Shown here: positions 10,037 through 22,400 of the stretch, in pieces
Layout: the number at the start of each line of letters is the position of its first letter
Numbering within the stretch: the first letter of the stretch is position 1
From: Asterias rubens
Lineage: Eukaryota > Echinodermata > Asteroidea > Forcipulatida > Asteriidae
DNA length: 64,000 nucleotides
Direction: 5' to 3'
Assembly (NCBI RefSeq): GCF_902459465.1
Contig: NC_047062.1
Coordinates: 16,375,994-16,439,993 of the forward strand
Program-made: the position numbers and the translations under genes
The notes under the pieces: generated by a model
What the model was told of the DNA's origin: nothing
What the model saw: only the letters and a program-made list of their open reading frames with translations
Databases searched by the model: none

Positions 10037-13000
10037 TTACAAGCAAGCACTCAAGTCGCTCACAGTTCTTTGATAATGACCTCCACTTAACCTCCTCTTC
10101 CCGTACAAAGGCATCCTCATGTTAATCTTCCATACATCAGAGTTACTTGTCAACCACGAGGGTATTGCCCCACTACTCTCAGATGAGCCCTTGGTCCGCA
10201 AACTTGCCAAGTGTCCAGGAACGCTCAACTGTGTTGTGAAATCAGACTTGTGTATCTTGATTGTCTTTGCTAAAGGGAAGGCATCCTTGAGACAGGCAGC
10301 TCGCCCACGGACCTTCTTTGGTGTCTTACCATGGCGCGGGCGGAGCCCCTCTCTACCTGTTCCTCCAGAGAGAAGGCGTGGTCTGTTGGGATGCTTTTGT
10401 CTGTTGAGCTTCAGCGATCCTCCTCCATGAAGATGCTCATTGTGAGAATCCGCATTCAGCAGTCGCATTAGATCAATATCTTTTGGTGGCTCCTCGACAG
10501 GCTGCTCCTCCGCGAGCTCAGAAGGATATATCCTAAGAGTAAGGCTGTCGCCGAGGTACTCGTAGAGTTCATTATACAGCTCGGAAACAGTGTATGTCTT
10601 TTGTGGTTTGGTTTCATCTTTGTCGGCATTGCTCTTAACGCCACTGCTGCTGAGATGGACGAGATGGCTGGCTGAACCGAAGGGAAAGTCTGATTGATGA
10701 TCAGGGCTGGTGTTAGGGGACTGATCAAAGGTTGGATGGTCAGAGTCCTCCAAGATGGGTTGATTTTGCCTTGCTCTCAGGAGCATTTCAGCCGCAGCCT
10801 GGGAAGAGATGATGAGTGTTTTTGTTTAAGGTAGGGTCATAAACTGGTAAGTACTCCAAAAATAAATGACCATAAAACTGAGAAGCACTGCAGCTGTTTT
10901 CAGTATGAATTATTTTTTTGAAAAGATTCCATTTGAAGTAATTTGGTTCTGAAACATGTTCACAAAAACATTTTAATCTGAGAAATGATAACACAAAATA
11001 ACAAATTTACCAGAATGGCTCCATGAACCTTGTGACCATCTCCCTTGACCTGTGAGTTAGAGATTGAAGTATCTTCCAAGACTTGCTGAAGAGTCGGCCA
11101 ATAGCTGAACAGTTGACTCACAAACACCTCCTCCACCGCCTGTAAATTATCGTTATTATTAATGATTTATTAAAACATTCAAACTTCGCAGCGAAAGGCT
11201 GAATTGTGTTTTAAATACAGAGCTTTATAAACTTTTTTCTAATTTTTTGTATTACAGAAAAACATTTAGAAATACAAACATTTCTAAAAACTCTAAAAAA
11301 CAACAAAAAACTAAATTTACAATGACCACAGCAACAAATATTACCACCTAGTGTTACTGCAACCTAACTATAAATTCAAGAGCTTTTAAAAGACCCTTAC
11401 CCTAGTCCCAAGAGCACACAGTCCCACAACAGCCCCATAGTGTGAACAAAGTGGCCTTGCTGGGTCACTTAAAACTTCCTTCAATGTGGCTAAGAGCTGG
11501 TGTCTAAATCGGCCTACAATCTCAGTTGAGGATCTGCAAAATTAATTGAAAGTCAGTGTGTAAGAAAAGAGGAGCAATGTGTTAAAGGAACACGTTGCCT
11601 TGGATCGGTCGAGTTGGTCTTTGAAAAGCGTATTTTAACCGTTTGTTATAAAATTGCATATGATTAGAAAGATATTTTAAAAGTAAAATATAGTGATCCA
11701 CACAAGTATCACTCGAAATTACGTGGTTTTCCTTTTACCTCGTCGACAAACGCGGTCGGCCATTTATGGGAGTAAAATTTTTGACTCCCTTAAATGGCCG
11801 ACTGTGTTAGTTCTCAAAGTAAAAGGAAAACCACGCAATTTTGAGGCAAATGTGTGTGGATCATTGTATTCTACTTTTTAAACATCTTTCTACCCATATG
11901 CATTTTATATAAAACGGTTACAAACGCTTTTCAAAGACCAACTCCACTGATCCAAGGCAACGTGTTCCTTTAAGTGAATTTGTTTGCTTTTCAGCTTCAT
12001 GAAAAGGAGCCAAGAATAAGTGGTTTAAGCCGAGTTAGAATCAAGCAATTTTGACTGAGGCTACGGGCCCGGCTTTTGGATGTTAAAGCCAAAGCCACTG
12101 CCAAAGCCGGCACTTCAGACACAACCACAATACCCAAACCTGAAGGCTTATATAAGATCTAATGAAATGAGTATTTTGTGAGGCTGATCATCCTAACTAG
12201 CAGCTGAGAAGCTGAATTGCGAAGGACATGGCTCCAACGGTTCGAGCTGCAGGCATGCAAGAACAGCAAGCCACACCGACCCATATGACCATGGAGCACA
12301 GCCTGAGATCGAAAACATTTGATTTTTACCAGTGAGAGGAATACTTAGCAACTCTTGTTGCAGATTTTGTTTTCAACAAGCTCAAGCATTTTTTATTCAT
12401 TATTGACACAGCAATTACTACATATACATAGTATTCAAACAACTCCTAAATCAGTGGTTTTCAAACTATTTGTTCATAAAATGGACAGAAACAAATATAT
12501 ATGCCTATATGTATAAATACCTGAGTATTTTAGAGAGTAATCTGGCAGCATAGTCTCTTAGGGCCCAGTGGTCATTCAATGGATTGATGGAGACAGCTAG
12601 AGGTTCTAGTATACAGTACATCACTGTGGATATCAGTTGCACAAGCTATTGCAAAGAAAAACATAAATAAAGAGGTGAGAACTTAGGACGATTGCAATAC
12701 TTAAACACATTTTTTTCAAACCCTGCTCATCCGAATTTGAAAGACATAATTCATTAAGCGTTGTTAGCATGTGTGTGCCACAAAATGAAACTGTCGTGGC
12801 ACAATGAAGTATGGTTTGGTTGGCTTGAGAAACACCCCAATAGTGGGAGGATTAGCGGAGTACTTACATACGGTCCGAGGTACAAGGACTGGTTATGAAT
12901 AAGAGCATCCACAAGCTGCAGAAGACGTGTCAACTGGCCCAAGTCATGACTGACCATCTTAATACCACAAGATGCAAGGTTGACTAAGTATGGCAACAGT

Positions 13001-15943
13001 CCGGATATCTTGGTGTTCTTCCTCAGATCAATGAGAGTTATCTGTAATGGTGAACACAAACACAGCATCTTTAAAGTATAAAAGATCAGGGCTCAATTTC
13101 ATTAAGCATGTAAGCACAAATATGAGCTAAGAACAGAAGAATCTTGATGCCAAAATTTCATAGTTTAATACATTTTGATAAGGATAAATGAGTTTTCTTC
13201 AATGTAAAAAAACAAAAACATTCTTGCAACTGTGCCTCACTTATTTATTGCTAAGCAAAAAATTTGCTAAGCTTTACTTTCTGCTTAACAGCTTTATGAA
13301 ATGGGGCCCTGATAATAAAAGGACTTACAGTACAGTACACCCTCCTTCATCTCAAACTATAATTTCTTGCCTGATAACTCTGCTCATTCAAAGTATATTT
13401 ATACATTTCTGGTCATGGAACCATGGCAACCTCAAAAAGCAAACTTAACATCCTAAATTTAATCCTAAACATGGCTTTACCTCCATCTGATGGTCATCTA
13501 AATCAAAGATCGCCTTGGTAACATCTTTATAATACTGCTGGAGATTGGACGTCAGACTTTGAATATTGTGGGTGACGCCTGATGAGATAAAAAGTGTGCA
13601 ATATTTACAAGTTAAATTCTGCTTATTCAATACTTGTTTCGTAACAAAAAATCCTGGGAGCCAAACTCGCCAACAGATGTTCAGGTAAAGGGATCTCCCA
13701 AATCAAAATCCTTCAGTTTATGGGAACTCCACACCCACACATTTTGACTCCAACAACATTGACATGCATAACACTTAGTCAAGCAGGGTTGTTTGGGCTG
13801 TGCAGTGTTGAAGAGGGGCTCCAATGTCAAAAACAATTTTGTGATGCACCCATTTTCCATAAAGACAAAGTCCTTGGGGACAAAAATTACAAGTCTCTCC
13901 GTTTCAGTTATTTCTTTTCAATGATTAATTATTAAACATTGACAATTCTGAACGGCCTCTAATTGATGACGTACCTGCACTAGCCTGAGATCCGGATGGT
14001 TTCTGAACTCCTTCAATAGAAACCCAAGATGCTGCAAACAAATCCAAAGAAATAAATTATCTAGCTGCTCTTACAGACATTCTATAGGTAGAATTTCAAA
14101 CTTGGAAGGATGGAAATAAAATTTCATTTAGCCATGCCTGATGCAACACAGGTGGATTGTGGACTGTATAAAACTGTATTTTGTTTGTATCTGCTTGAAT
14201 TCAGCATTACAATCAGAGAGTGATGGAATGTTCTAATAATATCGGATCAGTATCAGTAATTTTAAGGAAAATTTCTTCCTCAAATTTTAACAACATTTAG
14301 TTCTAACAAAATCTTGTTTACCTTTGACTGACGTCTTGCCAGATCCTGACAGTATTTTATTGTCTGTGGCAATATCCGTCAAGTTGATCTCTTTATCTTC
14401 GGCAAAGAATAGCTCAGAATCTTTGATGGGCACAAAGGTCACAGGGTCAGGGGATCCATAGCCATGTACTGGCTGTAATATTTTTTTTAAAGATAACACA
14501 AAAAAAGAATGATTTTAGAGAGGATACCAAATAAAATCAAAAGAACAGAATAATATTTGAGGTGTAATATTGTGAAGCTTCAGAATTACAACTAAATTAT
14601 TACTCTGTACTCGACTTAAATGTCCTACCCCATTGGACCCGTAAAAAGATTGGCAGACTAGTGAAATGACCAGCTGGTGCGGCTTCCTTTTGACTGAAAG
14701 ATTTAGGGTAAACACTGTCGGCTATCCTTGGTGGCAATAAGGGTAAGGAATGGGTTTGTCTTTCTCTTTTTCTCTGTTGGTGGTTGAGAATATGTGAGGC
14801 CATTGCAACGTTCCCTGATGGTCTCATTCCATTCTTACCTCCACGTCACTCCACCGCAGTGCTTTGTTGAAATCTTCAACATTCAGACGTTTGCGTTTAG
14901 CATGCTTCATAAACTGGGTGCTTGCCTGCAAGGAAAAAATTATTAAAACAAAATATTACTTTTACAAATAGATTATAGAAGCGAAAAGTTATAATTAAAA
15001 TAAGACTAACAAAGAATAAAGCAATGTTAAATAAGGGGAAAAAAAAACACTAATAAGATGCTAACAATATTAACATCAAATATAATAACTTATAATGTTA
15101 CTTTTTAAAGAAGTTCCCTTTTGTCTTATTTGTATAAGTATGAAAGCAATATAAAATGGTATGGATAGTTACCATCTAAGACTTAAGATCTTTTTTGCTT
15201 GCATTAATTTAAAAATATATGTAAACAAGTTGTTTTATTTTTTAATAAATAACAAAATCAACATTTTCCACTCATCCATCCATACACAACAACATTCTCA
15301 CAACAGCCATGAAAATTTATGGTCCAAACCGTTCACTATACATAAAATTCTAAATTATGTCTCAGAACTGTTGTTTTTAATAAGTTTTTAACGAGTTGAA
15401 CTGTATTGAATCCTAGATTCTAGAGTAGTAGGGAGAATAGAGTGTGTTCGCCACTATCTTTGAAAATGGCCTCTGCGCATGCAAATTTCAACATTGGTTT
15501 GCGCGAATGTCAAAACATTGCAATTTTCAAAGATTGCGCCAAACAACAGTTCAGTTCAGTTCAAAATAAAACTGTACAGTAACTAACACAACAATCGTTA
15601 TGAAAGCAGAATGTTCACATATTTTACGGCCAGGGGTTAAATGGTGTCTCAATCACATTCCCGCTCCAAGGGGTCAAATCCTGAAACATAATGTTATTGT
15701 TACAATGTTAACAATAGCGCATTTCGTCAAACTCTTAATTAGGCCTATGCAATGCAACATGCAAAGCATTCAAAATTATGGAACGGCAAGTCAAGTTACC
15801 TGAGTTATTTCACGTAATCTGTAGCACACATCTTCTGCCAGCATCCCAGCAATCTCTTCAGATAAACTGCCAATACCAACACTCTCCGCTACTGTTTTTA
15901 CTGAATCCGTTGATAGCACCACAAACTTTTTATCTTCTGCCAT
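10037..15943 (-). CDS. TAF6L: TAF6L, TAF6-like subunit of the SAGA/PCAF coactivator
   Basis: Ten exons with consistent phases: 15800-15943, 14839-14925, 14322-14472, 13975-14031, 13481-13578, 12868-13041, 12521-12645, 11401-11533, 11011-11139, 10037-10798. They give 619 aa; human TAF6L is about 622. Residues 1-77 are the histone fold, with AEDVCYRLREITQ and STQFMKHAKRKRL followed by FNKALRWSDVE, which match TAF6L better than TAF6. Residues about 150-366 are the helical HEAT-like region, including LLPYL, VSHDL, LGPY, EPLAVSINPLNDHWALRD and CSHYGAVVGL. The tail (367-619, one exon) is low-complexity and basic, with YNELYEYLGDSLTLRIYP and ending SDLSACL. The protein pairs with TAF9 through the histone fold and scaffolds a nuclear histone acetyltransferase complex used in Pol II transcription. 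The ATG at 15943 is chosen because it starts the conserved MAEDKK-type N-terminus. It is head to head with TAF1A. Confidence 0.95.
11582..11972. mobile_element. Family B fold-back MITE, nearly intact 391 bp
   Basis: It is bounded by TTAA on both sides and starts TTAAAGGAACACGTTGCCTT and ends with the reverse complement. Left and right halves pair over almost the entire length around ATTTTTGACTCC near 11780-11790. It lies in intron 7 of TAF6L, just upstream of exon 8. Two hairpin-flanked open frames in it are repeat-derived. Confidence 0.85.
13088..13311. repeat. Family D palindromic repeat
   Basis: It runs from AGGGCTCAATTTCATTAAGC to TTTATGAAATGGGGCCCT, with TTGCTAAGCAAAAAATTTGC inside. The ends are inverted relative to each other. 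It lies in intron 5 of TAF6L. Confidence 0.6.
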
Positions 15944-16443
15944 GTTTCAGTTGCTAGCTGCTTTTTGGCTCCCGGATAGAAATCAAGAATGACAAATGAA
16001 GGCAGCCATTTTGTTTTCAGAGAAAGGTAGATTCCATTATAAAGAAGGTAAAATAATAGAACACATCACAAATGTCAAATAAATCAGAAGGGTATTTTAA
16101 AAAATGTAAAAACAAAACTTAAAACTTAAGAGCATAATCTATTAATTAATTTTATCAATTTAAACTTAAGCTATTGTTTTACAAAGTCACCCCAAAATAA
16201 TATTCTAGAATTTCCTTCCATAAAATGAACTCTACCGTCAGTTGAGGGCGCAAGTCATAAACTACTTCCTGGCTCTCACACGTGTTTACATTTTGTGATC
16301 CGCATGGATGGGGGTAATTCCCGAAATCTTTACACAGCCAGTTTGTTTGTTGTTAATCGGTTCAATGGTTAAATGTTTTCTTTGAAACAACTTCGCACTT
16401 GAACGGTTCTAACTTCTCAGTGTCTGAATGATTACTTGTTTAG
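15944..16443. promoter_or_regulatory. Bidirectional TAF6L/TAF1A promoter interval
   Basis: Exactly 500 bp separate the two start codons, which face away from each other. I see no convincing TATA box placed for either gene. Motif words typical of housekeeping promoters are present: GCAGCCATTTTG at 16002-16013 (YY1-like), ACTACTTCCTGGC near 16260 (ETS-like, GGAAGT on the minus strand) and CACACGTGTTT near 16278 (E-box-like). Shared use by both genes is inferred from the geometry. Confidence 0.55.
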
Positions 16444-19400
16444 ATGACGATGGACAAATCGAAAGACCAAGAATCGAGTGGTGATGATTTTCAAACGGTA
16501 AGCTAGCTCACATATTGTTATTATAATTTGACATGAAAAATTAATGTGAAATGTTCCCCAATAAATTTAGGGACAATGACTGAAACCATGGAGGTAGGTA
16601 TCCACGTACAAAAGGTATCAGTCTCAGCCCACCATCTTACGTAGTCATTACAACAGACCAACAGGATGGGAAATAATAGATAAAAAAATGACAAATATTT
16701 GAATTCAATGTTGCCATGATTAAAATATTATTTCCTGAAAATGAAGGGTACATGAAAGTGTACATTTTTTCACAGCTGAGCAAATTTTGAGATGCGCCTC
16801 TCTCTCTGTACAGTTTAAGATCATTTTATTATAATTTTATGATAATTTGTTGACATACCAATGAAAGTCACATCGATTACCAAATCATCAATCCAGTGCT
16901 GAACCAATTTTTGTTATAATTATATTTATGTTCACTAAAATTATCTGTAATGTTTTTATTTTGTTTCCCCTGTCTAGGATGGAGAAACACTGCATGATGC
17001 AGAGTCAATAAATGATGCATCTAAGGATGTGAGTGATGCCGACATATTTATGTTCACTAAAATTATCTGTAATATTTTAATTTTGTTTCCCCTGTCTAGG
17101 ATGGAAAAACACTGCATGATGCAGAGTCAATAAATGATGCATCTAAGGATGTGAGTGATGCCGACACATCAGACACGTCAATCTTGGATTCTGATGACCC
17201 TGGAAACCTTGAAGACGAAGAAGAAAAAGAGGAGGAACACCTGCCTGGTCTCAAAGACTTTCTAAAAAGTGATTTTTGTTGTTTCTTCTGAAAGTTTTCC
17301 TAGGATTAGCCCCATTAATAACTGCTCGTGGTATTTAGTAATAATGCTACCTTTGTGATCTTGGCCCAACTTCATGGCTGCTTAAGCCTAGAAATTTTCT
17401 TAACAATAAGAATCTGCTAAGCAAACATTAGCGCTAGCAGGGTACCAGTCAAAAATTGTACTTGTGACATGGGAGTTTAGCTGGTAACCTTATTCTGGTA
17501 AGCATAATTTGGTTGCAGCTTAGCTACTTTTTGCGCTATAATCTTAGCCGATCTCTTATTTCTTTAGCCAAAATTCTTTACCTGACTAAGTTTGAATACT
17601 TTTGATGGCATAAATATGGTTTTTGTCCCTTTCTGATTGAGTGACTTTTTCCCTGGAACAAATCTCTGGAGTTTTCCTCCCACATCAAAAACTGAAACCT
17701 CATACTATGTCTTCTCTCTGTTGGCTTCTTGGCTAGTACAGTAGTATAATGAATAAGTTCTGGGAGAACTTGGCTTCACAACCAGAACACTTAATGATAA
17801 ATAAACAGTTAACTGATGGCTAACTTGACAAGAGAATAACAACAATATTTAGTTACTTTTTATTTGTTTTCTTCATTCAGTTCTGATGATGATTTGGATA
17901 AATACTCTGTGAATATTTCCTTTGATTGTAGAGAATGTAACAGACAGATTTAGCGTTGGAGAGAAGACAGGTCTCCCTTTGCTACTAGCTTGCCTGAGGG
18001 AGTGTCTACTAACACATCGATGGAATGAAGCAAGTCATGCTGTGGAAATGATGTGCCTTTACCCTACACAGCAGTATGAAGATTATGTATGGAAGGTAAG
18101 GAGGATATTAATGTGAGGACACTGGTTAGGCAGAGATGATGAATGGTAGATTGTTTTATCTGCCTAGTTAAAAGAAGCAGCTGTTTATCCTGACACGAAG
18201 ATGCTCTTTGATCTAGCATTTGGTAGCTGTTTCAAAAAGCTCCTTGAAATCTATAACTCAAGGGGTTGAGATGTCATTTCATTTGCCTCACAAAGTTTTT
18301 GCTCCTGGTTTCGTACCTTGTTGTCAGTGATGACCTCTGTTTTAAAAGCCAAACCCAACCCTGCCTAAAGGTTATCATGCAGTCCCCATACTTCATGGAG
18401 ACAACTGCCTCTCAACTTGCCCCTGGTCATTGCCTTGGTGCCCATATAAATGTTTGAATAAGTTTACAGTTTCCCTTATAGAGGTGCCCTTTTCCAGGAA
18501 GAAAATACCTTGGTGTCCTTTCCCTTTTAAAAATGAAGCATCAGGCCTGATCCTGTGTTTATCACCGCCTGTGACAAAATTTCCTCACACAAAACAATCA
18601 TTAACCGTCAAGATGTGTCTTATTCTATTTACAGTGTGGTGTGGAGATTTTATACAGTCATCCAGGATCAGACCCTGCTTTGATTGAACAGTTCAACAGG
18701 TGAGAAACTTTCATCTTCCTATATAATAAACAACTGTTTTTATTATCTGGTTCTTTGTCTGTTCCTTGAAGTGGGATTAAAACCATATCAATACTGGTAT
18801 TTTTTACTGACAAGAGTCGGATTTGAAATTGCAACCTCCAGATAAACATGCCAGCACTCCACCAACTGAGCTATCTTGCCCTCGGGTTGGCAGTTCCTTG
18901 TTTTGTGAATATCTTAGTTTTACTTAGTTCAACCCAAACTTTGTTAACATTTACTAAGTCAGTTTTCCTTGTGCATTATTACTTGATTTAAAAAAAAAAA
19001 TCTTAATCCCTACTGATACCGTTGTTGTTGATAGTAAACTAGAAGGGGTCAATAAACAACTGAAGAAGAAGAGATTGGAGAAGGTGTTTTACCTCCTTAG
19101 TAGACAGCAATATAAAGAAGCTCATCTGGAAGTCAGGGTAGGTACCACAACAAGCAGTGTTCAATCCTAACAGTGGTCCACTGGCCAAATGCTAGCCAAG
19201 GACCCATCCAAATTAATATTATTATTATTATTATTATTAAAGTTATCTCCAAGCAGTCCGGCTGGCTAATTCAGTGTTTAAAAGCATCAGAAACATCACA
19301 GCTTGTCCGTTCAGCCATGACACGCTGCAAAAAGAAAGGCAATTTTTAAACAAGACTCCCCGAAATTATTTTACTGACCAGTTGTCATTCCAAACAAATA

Positions 19401-22400
19401 CTGCTTTCATGAATATGATGTCACAATTTCTGAATAGTCCTGATATTCTGTTTACGTTCAATCCCCCAAATCTTGTTGTAGTAATGTGTTTTATGAATTT
19501 AAAAATTGAAACCAGAAATAGGCTCTGTAAATATGGTTCTAAATCTCAATTGATAAAACAATTTTTTATTCTTCAGTCTTTCAAGCGTTCCAGACGAACC
19601 AAACTGCGGAAAGAGGATGCGAAGACATCCAAGTTCTGGGAGTTGTTGATCAACTCCTACTCGGGGATGCTACAGTACATGACATGGCATCAGAATTTCG
19701 AGTCTGTGGACAGAGAGAGTCAGGAGGCCGATACAGCTGGTCCGTTATTCATTCCGTTTTAATGAACTTGTATAGAAGATATTATTTGGTTTACCCGTAC
19801 ACTGATGTGTGTAAGCAGTGTGTACTCATTTTGGTTTTTACCCATACACTGACGTGTGTTAGCACTGTAAAAAATTTAACATCTGTTATATCGTTAAAAC
19901 ATAGGATTCGAACTGCCTCTAGCTACCGGGCAACCTCAGTAGTCTAGTTGGTAAGACACTGCTCTAAAATTGCAAGGGTCGTGGGTTCGAATCCCACCCG
20001 AGTAACATGCCTGTGATATTTTTTCACAGGACTCGGGAAAGTACCGAGTATACAGTGCTAACACACATCAGTGTATGGGTAAAAACCAAAATTAATACAC
20101 TGTATACTACGTACTTTCTTGAGTTCTGTGAACGAAATCCACTGGCATATTTTGATATGAATCAGATGACCCAAACCCATGACCTTTGACATTCTAGAGC
20201 AGATGTTTTACTGAGTAGTACAGAACAGAAAGTTAGGATAAAATAATACAAGATAAAAACTGTATTATCCCACACTGGGTAAATTAAAACTGGCCTTGAT
20301 ACAAACACTTCATACAAAGACACTTAAACTTGTAATAACAAACAAACTGACTGATACATTAAACTGACTGGCACCCAAAACAAAGATATTGTCAAAACAG
20401 GAAGACTGCCAACTTAGGACTAGATAGCTTAGTTGATAGAGGGCCAACACAACAATACTAAGGTTGCAGGTTTCAGTCCCACTCTTGTCAGTTTTCTTAG
20501 GTCAACCCAAAATTATTATACAAATTATCCAGTCAGTTCCCTTGTTGTTTATTATTTGAAAAACAAAAAATTACCAATCTCTTAAAGGCAGTGGACACTA
20601 TTGGTAATTGTCAAAGACTAGCCTTCACAGTTGGTGTATCTCAATATATGCATAAAATAACAAACCTGTGAAAATGTGAGCTCAATCGGTCATCGAACTT
20701 GCGAGATAATAATGAAAGAAATAAACACCCTTGTCACACAAAGTTGTGTGCGTTTAGATGGTTGATTTCGAGACCTCAAGTTCTAAATCCGAGGTCTCGA
20801 AATCAAATTCGTTGAAAAATTACTTCCTTCTCGAAAACTATGGCACTTCAGAGGAAGCCGTTTCTCACAATGTTTTATACCATCAACCTCTCCCGATTAC
20901 TCGTCACCAAGAAAGGTTTTATGCTAATAATTATTTTGAGTAATTACCAATAGTGTCCACTGCCTTTAAATAATCCTGTGATCATTTCATAAAAGTTTCG
21001 CACACATGTACTGTGGTAAATAGCAGATAATGAAAATGATTCATTCCCCATGCAGAGAGTGGAGAGTTTGAGGTGAGGAGAGCTTGTGTGAGCCTGGGAA
21101 AACTCTCTGGTAGACCTGGAGTGTGGGATATCTTCATCACTAAACATGTTGAGGTAATCACTGTTTGCTTTCATAGAGTGCAGTATCTCCAAGTAGTATC
21201 TGAAGCTTAAATCACTGCGACGCAAGGCTCAAATTCTCTGCAAATCTAATGTCTTGAAGGTTATTATTATAACTTTTCTGGTAATGAAGCCAGTGATGTC
21301 TTATACTTGAACTTAATCACTAGCTCGCAAGCCTGAGGAAACCTGTAAACATCAGTGCTTGCTATGTGAACCAGAAACAGGGGGTAAACCTCTACTCTTC
21401 CACGATTTGGGTTCTTTGCACGAGGCCTATGGCTTAATGTCCCATCCGAAGGATGAAACGATTATGGTAAATCTGAAAAGTACTGTACAATGTTTGTTGT
21501 GCTAGTGTAAGGTAATTTGCTCTTTTTCTTTTCTGAATATTAACATTTACAAACTTCATCGCAATGCCTCTTATCTTGATGGCGTTAATATCTTTTAGAT
21601 ACTGGAGACGACGGGTAAGATAGAGGAAGCCAAGGAGGTCCTTGAGAAATACTGCACTCAGTGTCAAGACAATCCCAACGCCTTCAGATACCTCTACAGA
21701 TTTCTCAAACGCAATAATGGAAGTGAAAGCAATCTGATGCAGATTCTCAAGGTAGCATTCATGAATAATTTGTGTGAATTATAAAACTTTCACAAATTAC
21801 TGTTACTTATTTTGATTACTACACAATAACCCCCCCCCAGAAAAATGGAGATTTCAAGCATGAATTCTAGCATTCTTTGTTCTTTATTTGCATGGGAAAT
21901 AAGTCGTTGCACAATGAGTGTTACACAATGAGTGTTACACAATGAGTGTTACACAATGAGTGTTACACAATGAGTGTTACACAATGAGTGTTACACAATG
22001 AGTGTTACACAATGAGTGTTACACAATGAGTGTTACACAATGAGTGTTACACAATGAGTGTTACACAATGAGTGTTACACAATGAGTGTTACACAATGAG
22101 TGTTACACAATGAGTGTTACACAATGAGTGTTACACAATGAGTGTTACACAATGAGTGTTACACAATGAGTGTTACACAATGAGTGTTACACAATGAGTG
22201 TTACACAATGAGTGTTACACAATGAGTGTTACACAATGAGTGTTACACAATGAGTGTTACACAATGAGTGTTACACAATGAGTGTTACACAATGAGTGTT
22301 ACACAATGAGTGTTACACAATGAGTGTTGCACAATGAGTGTTGCACAATGAGTGTTGCACAATGAGTGTTGCACAATGAGTGTTACACAATGAGTGTTGC

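Noticed and set aside
10119-10430. Plus-strand open frame opposite the TAF6L last exon
   Set aside because: Shadow of the real TAF6L coding strand, without similarity to a known protein.
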